A stretch of DNA of 63,296 nt from Lachnospiraceae bacterium M18-1 (GTDB taxonomy: Bacteria > Bacillota > Clostridia > Lachnospirales > Lachnospiraceae). The stretch lies in the NCBI GenBank assembly GCA_000403295.2, contig KE159605.1, positions 1 to 63,296 of the forward strand, in the 5' to 3' direction. Below the pieces are notes generated by a model, which saw nothing but the letters and a program-made list of their open reading frames with translations, made no database searches and had not been told where the DNA came from. Positions within the stretch are counted from its first letter, which is position 1; each line of letters starts with the position of its first letter. The position numbers and the translations under genes are program-made. This document shows, piece after piece, positions 55,158-62,957 of this stretch.

Positions 55158-55533
55158 AGTTGTCTATGTACTGCAGTGCTATTTTTTCTAAGGTTGCCTT
55201 GCTTGTAGCGTCTAACTGTTCATATGTAACGATTAAGGTCTGGATGGCATTTGCTATCACTGAATCTTTATCCTTTAAAAGAAAGCCGGTATATTTTAAT
55301 AACTTTTGCTGATCGGTCAGATCTTCGAACATATATCCCTGTTCGGTTGTTAACCATGTATAATTAACTCCAAATTCACGACAAATAGATTTTGCTATTT
55401 GCTCAGTGAGATTATTTATTCCGTTTTCAATTTGGCTAACTGAATTTTTTTTAATACCTATTTTTTCACCAAATTTTTCAAGAGTTAAGCCAAGAGACTT
55501 GCGAACCTCTCTAACACGTTCACCTTGAGTCAT
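55141..55533 (-). CDS. XRE-family phage repressor (C1-like)
   Basis: 130 residues. The N-terminal helix-turn-helix reads TLEKFGEKIGIKKNSVSQIE near 17 and NLTEQIAKSICREFGVNYTW; the rest is a helical dimerisation tail with no LexA-type peptidase motif. It is divergent from the early operon, with operator-like palindromes between. It has AAGGAGGTG before the start and a minus-strand promoter (TTGACT, 17, TATTCT). It would hold the prophage silent; inactivation is not by self-cleavage. Confidence 0.9.
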   Translation of the reverse strand: MTQGERVREVRKSLGLTLEKFGEKIGIKKNSVSQIENGINNLTEQIAKSICREFGVNYTWLTTEQGYMFEDLTDQQKLLKYTGFLLKDKDSVIANAIQTLIVTYEQLDATSKATLEKIALQYIDNLKKSQ

Positions 55534-55550
55534 GTTGAATCACCTCCTTT

Positions 55551-55660
55551 TATTCAAAGAATACCAGCAAAAAATATAAAAGTCAATAAAAAGTTCTCTA
55601 AAAGAACAAAAAACTATTGACAAATTTCTTTTAAAGAATTATATTGTTCATATAGAGAAC
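55551..55660. promoter_or_regulatory. Divergent promoters with an operator array
   Basis: TTGACA (55617-55622), 17 bases and TATATT (55640-55645) drive the early genes to the right. Four related palindromes lie around both promoters: TATTCAAAGAATA (55551-55563), GTTCTCTAAAAGAAC (55593-55607), TTCTTTTAAAGAA (near 55626-55638) and GTTCATATAGAGAAC (55646-55660). The common half-site is GTTCT or TTCT with its complement. This looks like a lambda-type operator region read by the repressor at 55141. Confidence 0.75.
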
Positions 55661-55745
55661 CAGAGGAGGTGAGAATAAAAGAAGAAAACGATTAGGAGGT
55701 AAAGAAAATTAAAAAAGTAGAAGTAGTAGAAAGGAGAATGAAAAG

Positions 55746-55895
55746 ATGTTAGAAGAAAGAAAAGAACAGGAAATCAAGAACATGGTATCCATTTTGGAAC
55801 AGATTGATATACAGGGAATCCTTTTGCTTACACGGGATGCGAATACTCTTCTGATGCGCCAGAAAGAGATTGAGTGGGAGCAGAGAGCAGGGTGA
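55746..55895 (+). CDS. Small early phage protein, 49 residues
   Basis: ATG at 55746 after AAAGGAG. The product reads MLEERKEQEIKNMVSILEQI then DIQGILLLTRDANTLLMRQ. It is helical, charged and typical of short genes directly after a phage repressor. It was not recognised by family. A preceding ribosome-site-like GGAGG runs through 55660-55700 but no other gene is clear. Confidence 0.6.
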   Translation: MLEERKEQEIKNMVSILEQIDIQGILLLTRDANTLLMRQKEIEWEQRAG

Positions 55896-55962
55896 ATGAG
55901 GAAAGTGCCATGAAAAAGATAAATCTTTTTAGATAGGAAATCATAAAAGAAGGAGAGGAATA

Positions 55963-56244
55963 ATGGAAAGAAATAAGACAATGCTGACATTGGTTCCGAT
56001 CAGAGGAAAAGAAAAAGAACTGAAAAAGATGTTAGATGTGTTTATAAACACACTTGAAATGCAGGGTGCAGAAATTATAAAAGGGGAAACAAGGACGATT
56101 CACTACCATGTAATAGGAGAAGATATTGATCAGATTATTAAAGGGATGAAAGAGTGGCCTGGGATCAGGATTAAGGTACACAAAATAAGTGAATCCCAAG
56201 CACAAAAAATGAAACTAAGACATGTACCATACTGCTATTTTTAA
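55963..56244 (+). CDS. Hypothetical early phage protein, 93 residues
   Basis: AGGAGAGG precedes the ATG. The sequence has VPIRGKEKELKKMLDVFINT near 12 and KVHKISESQAQKMKLRHV near the end, a small alpha/beta protein with no membrane segment. I do not recognise a function. The next gene starts one base after its stop. Confidence 0.65.
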   Translation: MERNKTMLTLVPIRGKEKELKKMLDVFINTLEMQGAEIIKGETRTIHYHVIGEDIDQIIKGMKEWPGIRIKVHKISESQAQKMKLRHVPYCYF

Positions 56245-56245
56245 G

Positions 56246-56425
56246 ATGGAGGTCTGCAGCACGAAGGAAGTAATACTTGCAGATATAGGCGAGCAAGTTT
56301 CTTCCGGAAAGATGACTATAAATCAGGCAAGAGAGATCTTAGGACTTAAGATTCTAAAAGAGAATAATTCATTGATTATTGAATATTTAGATGAAATCGA
56401 GAGAAGGGAGACAGTAAAAAATTGA
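56246..56425 (+). CDS. Hypothetical early phage protein, 59 residues
   Basis: The start is taken at ATG 56246, one base after the previous stop, implying coupled translation; an in-frame ATG at 56222 overlaps the previous gene and has no better site. The product has SSGKMTINQAREILGLKILK, resembling short segments in phage portal-type proteins, but too short to assign. Its stop overlaps the TTG start of the lipoprotein. Confidence 0.5.
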   Translation: MEVCSTKEVILADIGEQVSSGKMTINQAREILGLKILKENNSLIIEYLDEIERRETVKN

Positions 56426-56805
56426 GAAAATATATTGCAGCATTAGCAATGATTCTATCTTTAGGGCTGACTGGGTGTGCGGAGGCTGACAAGGTATCGA
56501 GCAATGTTTCCTTAGAAGCTGATAATTTCAATGTGCTCCGGAGATTTGCCGTAATCAACTCCAGGACAGATAAAGTGGAATTTGAAGTGATCGGCGCCTT
56601 CTCCCTGGACGCATCAAATGAAAATAAGATCAGTATTATCTGTGAGATGGAAGATGGTACATATAAGAAGCACATCATCGGGCTGAATGAAAATACGATG
56701 TATGTGATCGAGGATCTAGGCGGGGCGAAGGTAAACAAGTACAAATATGAGGTCAATTATATTCCGGAGTCTATCGTGCCATTTACTGTAACGGAAAAAG
56801 AATAA
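56422..56805 (+). CDS. Prophage-encoded lipoprotein
   Basis: 127 residues from a TTG at 56422 that overlaps the previous stop (TTGA), preceded by AGAAGGGAG. A signal peptide (MRKYIAALAMILSLGLTGC) ends in the lipobox LTGC. The mature part is a small beta-rich domain with VINSRTDKVEFEVIGAFSLD and DGTYKKHIIGLNENTMYVIE. Small lipoproteins in this position of temperate phages can block infection by related phages. That role is inferred from position only. Confidence 0.75.
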   Translation: MRKYIAALAMILSLGLTGCAEADKVSSNVSLEADNFNVLRRFAVINSRTDKVEFEVIGAFSLDASNENKISIICEMEDGTYKKHIIGLNENTMYVIEDLGGAKVNKYKYEVNYIPESIVPFTVTEKE

Positions 56806-56855
56806 GCAACAAGTACAACCAGTGATTCATAAGTATTTGTATGGAGGTGATATGT

Positions 56856-56993
56856 GTGGATAAAAAGCAGCAAGTCCACCCGGAAGATGATGTTGGAAAA
56901 AGGATCATGGATCTGTTGGTGAGCCTTTATGAAGACCAGACAGGGGAAAAGTATGAGTATGAGTTGATCAGTACAGGAGAGGAAACCGCCTGA
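56856..56993 (+). CDS. Small early phage protein, 45 residues
   Basis: GTG start at 56856, 8 bases after GGAGG. The sequence is acidic and helical (DVGKRIMDLLVSLYEDQTGE). I do not recognise it. An ATG at 56852 in another frame stops at once, so the GTG is preferred. Confidence 0.5.
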   Translation: MDKKQQVHPEDDVGKRIMDLLVSLYEDQTGEKYEYELISTGEETA

Positions 56994-57015
56994 GGGCGGT
57001 AGAAAGGACAAGCCT

Positions 57016-57221
57016 ATGGATAAATCAGGGAGGACAAGCAGGCGATCTGTAAACTGCTCTTGACAGCGTTGCAAAAGATCAGGGCCTACCACGACCTTAC
57101 AGATCTGGAGTATGGTCCTTCCGCAGTGATAGCGAAGTATGCCAGCGGCGTTACTCGGCGGATTAATACGGAAGGAGATTCCGGTATCGCCATGATCAAT
57201 GATATCTTAGCGCATATATAG
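57016..57221 (+). pseudogene. Small phage gene, apparently frameshifted
   Basis: ATG GAT AAA at 57016 opens a frame that stops after 15 codons. Reading frame +2 continues QAICKLLLTALQKIRAYHDL and ends INDILAHI at 57221. If 14 bases (57025-57038) are ignored, the two halves join into one 63-residue protein. The extra bases contain GGACAAGC, which also stands just before the ATG, suggesting a short local duplication. Alternatively the downstream half starts at an internal TTG. Confidence 0.45.
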
Positions 57222-57272
57222 GGGAGGAGACAGGAGAAAAAAGAATCGAAGTAAGGATAATAAAAATAAAAA

Positions 57273-57307
57273 GAAACGGGCAACCGTTGGGAGCGGTCGC
57301 CCGTTTC
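57273..57307. terminator. Terminator of the early small-gene operon
   Basis: GAAACGGGC pairs with GCCCGTTTC with an inner ACCG/CGGT. The left flank is A-rich, so it may work in both directions. Confidence 0.75.
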
Positions 57308-57313
57308 AACTGA

Positions 57314-57367
57314 TACTTTTGTGCCAGTTCAAAACATAATTATTATATCAAATCTGACACAAAAGTA
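57314..57367. promoter_or_regulatory. 14-bp inverted repeat upstream of the replication operon
   Basis: TACTTTTGTGCCAG (57314-57327) and CTGACACAAAAGTA (57354-57367), 13 of 14 complementary, around an A/T-rich 26-base centre. It stands after a terminator and before the HUH gene, so it may be an operator for the replication genes, or part of an origin. The 57368-57490 stretch holds only leader sequence. Confidence 0.55.
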
Positions 57368-57490
57368 CAAGGTGAAAAAAGTAGGAAAATCCTAAATTTT
57401 CAAGGGATTGCACAGGTTTTTCCGACCTTGTAATAGATAGTAACAAGTCTGTGAAAATGAAATATACAGGAAGCAGGAGGATTGTGTCAG

Positions 57491-58426
57491 ATGGGACAGG
57501 GAAAGAAGGGGAAGAGAAAAAAAGGAGGGATGGGTTACATCCCCTATGACTATGAGTCAGCTTATAGACAGTACATAGAATCTATGAATGAATGGTTCAT
57601 AGAGCAGATGGCAGGCTACAGGAAGAAAAATTTTTATGTGCTGAAGGAGATAAAAGCCGGGGATCAGTTTGAGGTAGAGATATACCCGCAGTTCAAGCGC
57701 CTGGATGAAGTGCCGGAGGAAGGTAGGAGGATCGTAAAAGAGAACAGCAACGCGCAAAAGAATCTGAATGATAAGAATGCAAGGAAGTATCTGGTGCGCT
57801 TAATCAACCACAATTTTGGAGAGGGCGACCTGTGGATCACACTGACATATGATGATGCGCACCTTCCGGCTGATGGGGATATTGGAAAAGCCTTGAAGGA
57901 CGTACAGAAATATATAAGCAGGGTGAATTACCAGAGGAAAAAGCGTGGGCTGAAAAGGGCAAAATACGTGTATGTCATAGAGTATGACGAAGCCGCAGAG
58001 ATTCGCTGGCATATCCACGTTGTCATGGATGGTGAGCTGGATCTGGACACGGTCGAGGCGTGTTGGAAGCAGTCAAGCCGCAATGAGGTGAGAAGGACCA
58101 GGAAGGACAAGGACGGACTGGCCGGAATGGCGAATTATTTGGTGAAGGAAAAGAAACGGATCAGATCGGAAAGAAGATGGAACAGTTCCAAGGGGCTGAA
58201 AAAGCCGGATATCCGTGTTGTACGTTCCAAACAGCCAATCAAGGGGACAGGGAGTTACAAGCCGATATCAGCATTTATTGAAGAAATGGTTAGGAATCAG
58301 AACTATATACAGGAGCAGATGAAGAAATGGTATCCGGATCTGGAATTTGCGGAGGCAGAAGTCCGGTATAACAATTTCAATTATATGTTTTACATACATG
58401 CAAGATTAAGGAGGAAAAAAGAGTGA
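57491..58426 (+). CDS. HUH endonuclease-like rolling-circle replication protein
   Basis: 311 residues from ATG 57491, 10 bases after AGGAGG. Rep motifs in order: motif 1 DLWITLTYDDAHLP near 114, motif 2 RWHIHVVMDG near 173 (the HUH pair), and motif 3 GMANYLVKEKKR near 210 with the catalytic Tyr and Lys. This set is diagnostic of HUH endonucleases that nick one strand to start rolling-circle replication. The nuclease gene overlaps its stop (GTGA). Family assignment rests on the three motifs; no helicase domain is present. Confidence 0.82.
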   Translation: MGQGKKGKRKKGGMGYIPYDYESAYRQYIESMNEWFIEQMAGYRKKNFYVLKEIKAGDQFEVEIYPQFKRLDEVPEEGRRIVKENSNAQKNLNDKNARKYLVRLINHNFGEGDLWITLTYDDAHLPADGDIGKALKDVQKYISRVNYQRKKRGLKRAKYVYVIEYDEAAEIRWHIHVVMDGELDLDTVEACWKQSSRNEVRRTRKDKDGLAGMANYLVKEKKRIRSERRWNSSKGLKKPDIRVVRSKQPIKGTGSYKPISAFIEEMVRNQNYIQEQMKKWYPDLEFAEAEVRYNNFNYMFYIHARLRRKKE

Positions 58427-58941
58427 ATCCAAGGAACACATTAAGAAGCGAAGACACGGAGCAGATGGCGGTGATACAGTGGGCGCAGTATAACCAGAAC
58501 CGCTATCCGGAACTGAAATGGCTGCATCATTGCCCGAACGGGGGCAGCAGGAACAGCTTAGAAGCGGTTAAGCTGAAACAGATGGGAGTGAAAGCAGGAG
58601 TCTCAGATTTGTGCCTGCCGTATCCATGCGGGATATATTGCGGGTTGTATATTGAAATGAAATACGGAGATAACAGGCATACGGACAAGCAGAAAGAATT
58701 TCTTTCAGACATGCAGTCAGCAGGGCACTTTGTTGTGACATGCTACTCTGCGGAGGAAGCGGTCAAAGTGATTGAGGAGTATGTACAGCTGCCGCATGGG
58801 GAAGAGGAAGAGAAAATTTTACAGGATGTTGTGAAGTATACAGATGATGAAAAAATGAGATATGGCATTGAGAGAATGCTAATGAGCATCCCAAACAACA
58901 GTATCCTGAAAGATGGCAAGATAAAAGGTGGTGTTAGGTGA
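58423..58941 (+). CDS. VRR-NUC domain nuclease
   Basis: 172 residues, GTG start overlapping the previous stop. The nuclease core has LKWLHHCPNGGSRNSLEAVK near 32, MGVKAGVSDLCLPYPCGIYC with the catalytic Asp and GLYIEMKYGDNRHTDKQKEF with the Glu-x-Lys, as in VRR-NUC enzymes of phages. The C-terminal 60 residues are extra. It probably resolves branched DNA during phage replication or recombination. Confidence 0.88.
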   Translation: MNPRNTLRSEDTEQMAVIQWAQYNQNRYPELKWLHHCPNGGSRNSLEAVKLKQMGVKAGVSDLCLPYPCGIYCGLYIEMKYGDNRHTDKQKEFLSDMQSAGHFVVTCYSAEEAVKVIEEYVQLPHGEEEEKILQDVVKYTDDEKMRYGIERMLMSIPNNSILKDGKIKGGVR

Positions 58942-59225
58942 TGGGACCGTATACGAAGGAACAGCTGAAAACTTTACTGAAAGATGCGTGGACATATGAG
59001 AACCGGGCAGGGTGGGGCGCGGAGGAATTGGAAACTAAATACTTAGGGACCGTAAGAACGGGGGAATATCTCAAAGATTTATATGTGGACACAGCGGGAA
59101 ATTATTGGTTCAAAATGCGGGTTATTACGGATCATGGAGTAGTCTCTTTTCATGAGTCCATATTTGGGAGAGCAGAACGGGAATGGGAAAGAAGGCAGCA
59201 GAGAAGGAAGCAAAGGAGGAAATGA
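58941..59225 (+). CDS. Hypothetical phage protein, 94 residues
   Basis: Start ATG at 58941 overlaps the last base of the previous stop. The product opens MGPYTKEQLKTLLKDAWTYE and ends in a very basic tail (ERRQQRRKQRRK) that could bind DNA. I do not recognise a domain. parA follows directly. Confidence 0.65.
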   Translation: MGPYTKEQLKTLLKDAWTYENRAGWGAEELETKYLGTVRTGEYLKDLYVDTAGNYWFKMRVITDHGVVSFHESIFGRAEREWERRQQRRKQRRK

Positions 59226-59226
59226 C

Positions 59227-60003
59227 ATGAATATAATAGCGGTGATGTCGCCTAAAGGCGGGATCGGGAAGACTACGACAGCGGATTCCGTGGCGTACAT
59301 ATTAGGCCAGGAGTATGAAAAGCGTGTGCTGATATTAGATGGGGATCCGCAGGGGGACACGTCAAAGACATTCGGGGCATATGAGCCAGAAGGGATAGGA
59401 ATGAGTGAACTCCTGGAACGTCATGAGAATGTTGGAGGGAGCTATCGGACATCGGAACTGATCCAGGTGACGAGATACGATCACATAGATATCATTCCGG
59501 CAAATGGGTATCTTATGCGTACAGATATGGACCTCATGCTTAAACAGGAAGAGAACCAGGTTACAAGGCTGCGTGATGCGCTTTCAGAGGTATCGGACGC
59601 ATACGATTATTGTATATGCGATTGTGGGCGTTTGTTCGATATGGTGGTTATAAATATTTTGTTGGCGGCTTCGCTCATTATTGCGCCTGTAAAGGTCGGG
59701 GGATTTGAGAATGAAGCACTTTATAACCTGGAGGAACAGGTGGAGGATTTAAAAGAGATTAATCCGGATCTCAGTATAAAGGTAGTCATGACAATGCGGC
59801 AAAAGAATAAAACATCCCTGCAGGTTGAGGACTGGATGCGGACATCATCCGGATTCAGGATGTTCATGACACCGATCAGGCGGTCTATCGTGGTAGAAAA
59901 AGCAAGCATGGAAATGAAGCCGTTGCCGGAGTTTTCAAGGCGCGGGATTGCTTCGCAGGATTACAGGGGGATGATTGAGGAACTTATAGAGGAGACTTCA
60001 TGA
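59227..60003 (+). CDS. ParA family partition ATPase
   Basis: 258 residues from ATG 59227 after AAAGGAGG. The deviant Walker A is MSPKGGIGKTTTADSVAYIL near 7, Walker A' DGDPQGDTSKTFG near 40 and Walker B YCICDCGRLFD. The C-terminal part matches Soj/ParA proteins. It is an orphan: no ParB-type gene follows immediately. In phages it can position DNA or act in plasmid-like maintenance. A small zinc-finger gene is next. Confidence 0.9.
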   Translation: MNIIAVMSPKGGIGKTTTADSVAYILGQEYEKRVLILDGDPQGDTSKTFGAYEPEGIGMSELLERHENVGGSYRTSELIQVTRYDHIDIIPANGYLMRTDMDLMLKQEENQVTRLRDALSEVSDAYDYCICDCGRLFDMVVINILLAASLIIAPVKVGGFENEALYNLEEQVEDLKEINPDLSIKVVMTMRQKNKTSLQVEDWMRTSSGFRMFMTPIRRSIVVEKASMEMKPLPEFSRRGIASQDYRGMIEELIEETS

Positions 60004-60006
60004 AAA

Positions 60007-60165
60007 ATGAAAAGTGAAAATGATGGTGCTGCTGGAAGCAGGGAAAAGGCGAGAATGACAGACAAATATTGCAATATATGTGGAGAGCAGTTGAATACCT
60101 GGGATATTAGGCTGTCGAAAACGCTTGCATATAAAATACCTGTATGTGAGGAATGTATTTTGTAA
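60007..60165 (+). CDS. Small zinc-finger protein, 52 residues
   Basis: ATG at 60007, three bases after the parA stop. The product has two Cys pairs, KYCNICGEQ near 20 and VCEEC near 46, a classic zinc-ribbon arrangement. Its role is unknown; such mini zinc-ribbon proteins are frequent in phage early regions. Confidence 0.6.
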   Translation: MKSENDGAAGSREKARMTDKYCNICGEQLNTWDIRLSKTLAYKIPVCEECIL

Positions 60166-60296
60166 AGAATACGGCAGAGCGGGGTAGCCTAGAAGATTGG
60201 CGAAGGAGTGAATGGAAGAAGGCCGGAGGCGGGGAAGTGAAGAACCGGGATCTGTGGCAGCAGTTCACAGAGCTGGCGGGGCGGCATGAAATATAA
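60153..60296 (+). CDS. Hypothetical phage protein, 47 residues
   Basis: This frame overlaps the previous stop by 13 bases. It starts at ATG 60153 next to GAGGA and reads NTAERGSLEDWRRSEWKKAG then NRDLWQQFTELAGRHEI. It is basic with two Trp-rich helices. The call is tentative because the ribosome site is too close to the start. Confidence 0.35.
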   Translation: MYFVKNTAERGSLEDWRRSEWKKAGGGEVKNRDLWQQFTELAGRHEI

Positions 60297-60310
60297 GGAT
60301 TTTTGCGAGA

Positions 60311-60811
60311 ATGGAGGATGAACACGTGTTTGATAAATTTGGAGAGTTTGATTCTTATGAGGAGATCAACGAGCTGGCGGAAAATCTCTTCAACGAAGGA
60401 GACATGGGAAGCCTGAAAGCAATGGCGGAGGAGAACGGGATCCAGAAGGAAATTGTAGAGGTGTATATGTTGGGGGAGCTGCCTATGCTCTGCGATCCGT
60501 TGACAGCAGCGATCGGTAAGATTGAGGTGGAAGCTGTGGAGCTGAAGCCGAAGGAAATCATGGAGGACTGGGTGGAATATCTGAAAGGCCAGTGCATGGA
60601 GAATGAGGAGATCGCCCTGGCGGTCCGCGGGAAGGGGAGATCCTTAAAAGGATGTATCGGAGAACTGCTGAAATGGTCCTTCAAGAACCAGATCGGGATT
60701 GATAAAGATATATTGAAGGCAGCAGGCGTAACAGCTTCCAGGGTGACACTCGGAATCCCGGGGATGGGACGGGCAAAGAAGATCATCAGGGACTACTACA
60801 TGGGAAAGTAG
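60311..60811 (+). CDS. PcfK-like protein, candidate AcrIIA9 family Cas9 inhibitor
   Basis: 166 residues. A GTG at 60326 has the better ribosome site (GGAGG, 8 bases away), and would give MFDKFGEF... as start. The N-terminal part KFGEFDSYEEINELAENLFN then EGDMGSLKAMAEENGI resembles, from memory, the Lachnospiraceae phage proteins called AcrIIA9, and the C-terminal half (SLKGCIGELLKWSFKNQIGI) resembles PcfK. It stands directly before pcfJ, as PcfK does in conjugative elements and phages. Anti-Cas9 activity cannot be judged from sequence. Confidence 0.55.
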   Translation: MEDEHVFDKFGEFDSYEEINELAENLFNEGDMGSLKAMAEENGIQKEIVEVYMLGELPMLCDPLTAAIGKIEVEAVELKPKEIMEDWVEYLKGQCMENEEIALAVRGKGRSLKGCIGELLKWSFKNQIGIDKDILKAAGVTASRVTLGIPGMGRAKKIIRDYYMGK

Positions 60812-60820
60812 GCGGAACGG

Positions 60821-62947
60821 ATGAAAAAGAAAGCGATTGAGAAAATACCGTATTTGGGATTAAAGAAAACCAGCAGAAAGAAAGATGTGAAATATATCGG
60901 AGTCACAGCGGTCAAGATCGTGGGACATGAAAAGCATCTTTTTCTGGAGGTGTACCGGAACCATAAAGGATCAAAAGACACACCGGAGGTGCGGATTGTG
61001 CTCACAAAGAAAGATTTCGGGACATATTGGCCGGAACGGGAGGAATGGACACGGAAGAAAGCGGAAACAGGCAGTTATGGAGGACTGATATGGGCAGAAC
61101 GAATAAATACATGGCAACAGGCAGAGAAAGAAAACGTCCTGCAGAGCACGGAGGATCTGGAAAGGATAAAAAAATTCTGCAAGGTGACCGTCTACCGTGA
61201 GGAACGCTGGTGGGAATACATAAACAGGCATGAGGACGATATTGTGATAACGGAAAGATGGAACAGAGAGCACAGAAAATATATGCGCCGTCAGGAGGCA
61301 CTGGCAGACAGAATGGCACATACTGAGGAACTGCCGGAGAAAAAGATTCTGGAAAGAGCAAATAGAGTATATTTCCAAAATGAGCATTATCTGTATTACA
61401 AAAAACATGGCAGTCGGGCAAAGATAGCATGCAGCAAATGCGGAGGAGTAACAGACGCGAGATGGAGAAGCGGGATCTCCTATGAAAGCCAGTTCCAGAG
61501 ATGGACGGAAGAACCGAGGGAGGGCAGATATGGTACCTGTCCGATGTGCGGAGCGCGCGGAAAGTATAAATGCCAGGGAAAAGTGAAAGGAACGAGCAGT
61601 AAATCTATCTCTCTATTTTTGGGACAGAAGTACAAAGAAAATGGAATGGTAATGCGGTATGTGGAAGTGGAGAAAAAGTGGATACTGGGATTTATTTGTG
61701 GAGATAAAGGCGTGGAAATGCACAACGCCTGTGAAGAACTTTCTGGAACAGAGATTGCAAGAGCGTATTTTGAGCCGGGCAAAAAGACCCAGATAGACTA
61801 TCTCAAGTATAATCCGTATACGGGGAAAAATTTCTGGGATGATTGCAATCTGCACGGTATGGAGAATATTTCAATAAAAGCCGGTACGGTCATGCAGGAA
61901 ACCTATGAGGAAATGAAAGAGACAATGTTCCGGTACAGCGCATTACAGGAATACGCAAAGAGCGTGGGAGAACTCAATCCAATTGATTACCTGGAGCGTT
62001 ACATCCAGACACCACAGATTGAGATCATGGTAAAGATGGGGCTGGATAACGTGGCAGAAAAACTGGTCGAATGCTATTACGGCATTATTGCTGATCAGAA
62101 TGCAAGACGGCCGGATCACTTCCTGGGAATCCGGAAGGAAAGGGTAAAGCAGCTCATCCGAAAGAAAGGAGACATACAGCTCCTGGAAGTCATGCAGATG
62201 GAAAAACGTCAGGGGCAGAACTGGACAGATGAGCAGATCGAACATCTGGCAGAGACGAATCTAAGCGGCGTGCAGGTGGAAATGGCCACCAGATACATGA
62301 CATTGCAGAAACTACTCAACCGTATAGAAAAATATGCCGGATGCGAATATGGGACAGAGTGCGGAAGTGCATCAGAGCGGATCAGGAACACGGCCACAAC
62401 CTATACGGACTATCTGAGCATGAGGCTAAACCTGGGTTATGATCTTAACAATACTGTATATCAACAGCCGCGGGATTTAGGGGCAGCACATACCAAGATG
62501 GTATTGGAAACGAACAAAGAGGAGATGGATAAACATCTAAAACAAGCGGCAGAGAAGTATCCAGAGATACGCAGCACCTATAGAAGCCTAAGAAATAAAT
62601 ATTTTTACGAGGATGACAGCTATATCATCAGACCAGCCAGGTCGGCGGAGGAAATTGTCATGGAGGGGCGGTTGCTTCATCATTGTGTGGGAGGAGACAC
62701 TTACCTGAGTAAACACAACACAGGCAAGACGTACATACTGATGCTGAGACACAAGACAGAACCGGATGTTCCATACATCACGGTTGAGATAGATGCCAGG
62801 AATCCAAGGATCATCCAGTGGTACGGAAATAAGGACGGGAAACCGGACAAAGAAAATATGCAAGCATGGCTGGACGCCTGGCTGATGAAATTAAAAACGG
62901 GAACGCTGACCGAAACGATACAAACGGTGGAAATAGAAATAGCATAA
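60821..62947 (+). CDS. PcfJ-like protein
   Basis: 708 residues, start 9 bases after the PcfK-like stop. A Cys-rich zinc finger lies near residues 206-250 (ACSKCGG and CPMCGARGKYKC). The C-terminal 130 residues carry the PcfJ domain: MEGRLLHHCVGGDTYLSKHN, LRHKTEPDVPYITVEID and IIQWYGNKDGKPD. PcfJ comes from conjugative plasmid pCF10 and occurs in many Firmicutes phages; its job is not known, perhaps RNA or DNA handling. It pairs with the preceding gene. Confidence 0.82.
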   Translation: MKKKAIEKIPYLGLKKTSRKKDVKYIGVTAVKIVGHEKHLFLEVYRNHKGSKDTPEVRIVLTKKDFGTYWPEREEWTRKKAETGSYGGLIWAERINTWQQAEKENVLQSTEDLERIKKFCKVTVYREERWWEYINRHEDDIVITERWNREHRKYMRRQEALADRMAHTEELPEKKILERANRVYFQNEHYLYYKKHGSRAKIACSKCGGVTDARWRSGISYESQFQRWTEEPREGRYGTCPMCGARGKYKCQGKVKGTSSKSISLFLGQKYKENGMVMRYVEVEKKWILGFICGDKGVEMHNACEELSGTEIARAYFEPGKKTQIDYLKYNPYTGKNFWDDCNLHGMENISIKAGTVMQETYEEMKETMFRYSALQEYAKSVGELNPIDYLERYIQTPQIEIMVKMGLDNVAEKLVECYYGIIADQNARRPDHFLGIRKERVKQLIRKKGDIQLLEVMQMEKRQGQNWTDEQIEHLAETNLSGVQVEMATRYMTLQKLLNRIEKYAGCEYGTECGSASERIRNTATTYTDYLSMRLNLGYDLNNTVYQQPRDLGAAHTKMVLETNKEEMDKHLKQAAEKYPEIRSTYRSLRNKYFYEDDSYIIRPARSAEEIVMEGRLLHHCVGGDTYLSKHNTGKTYILMLRHKTEPDVPYITVEIDARNPRIIQWYGNKDGKPDKENMQAWLDAWLMKLKTGTLTETIQTVEIEIA

Positions 62948-62957
62948 GGAGACAGAC

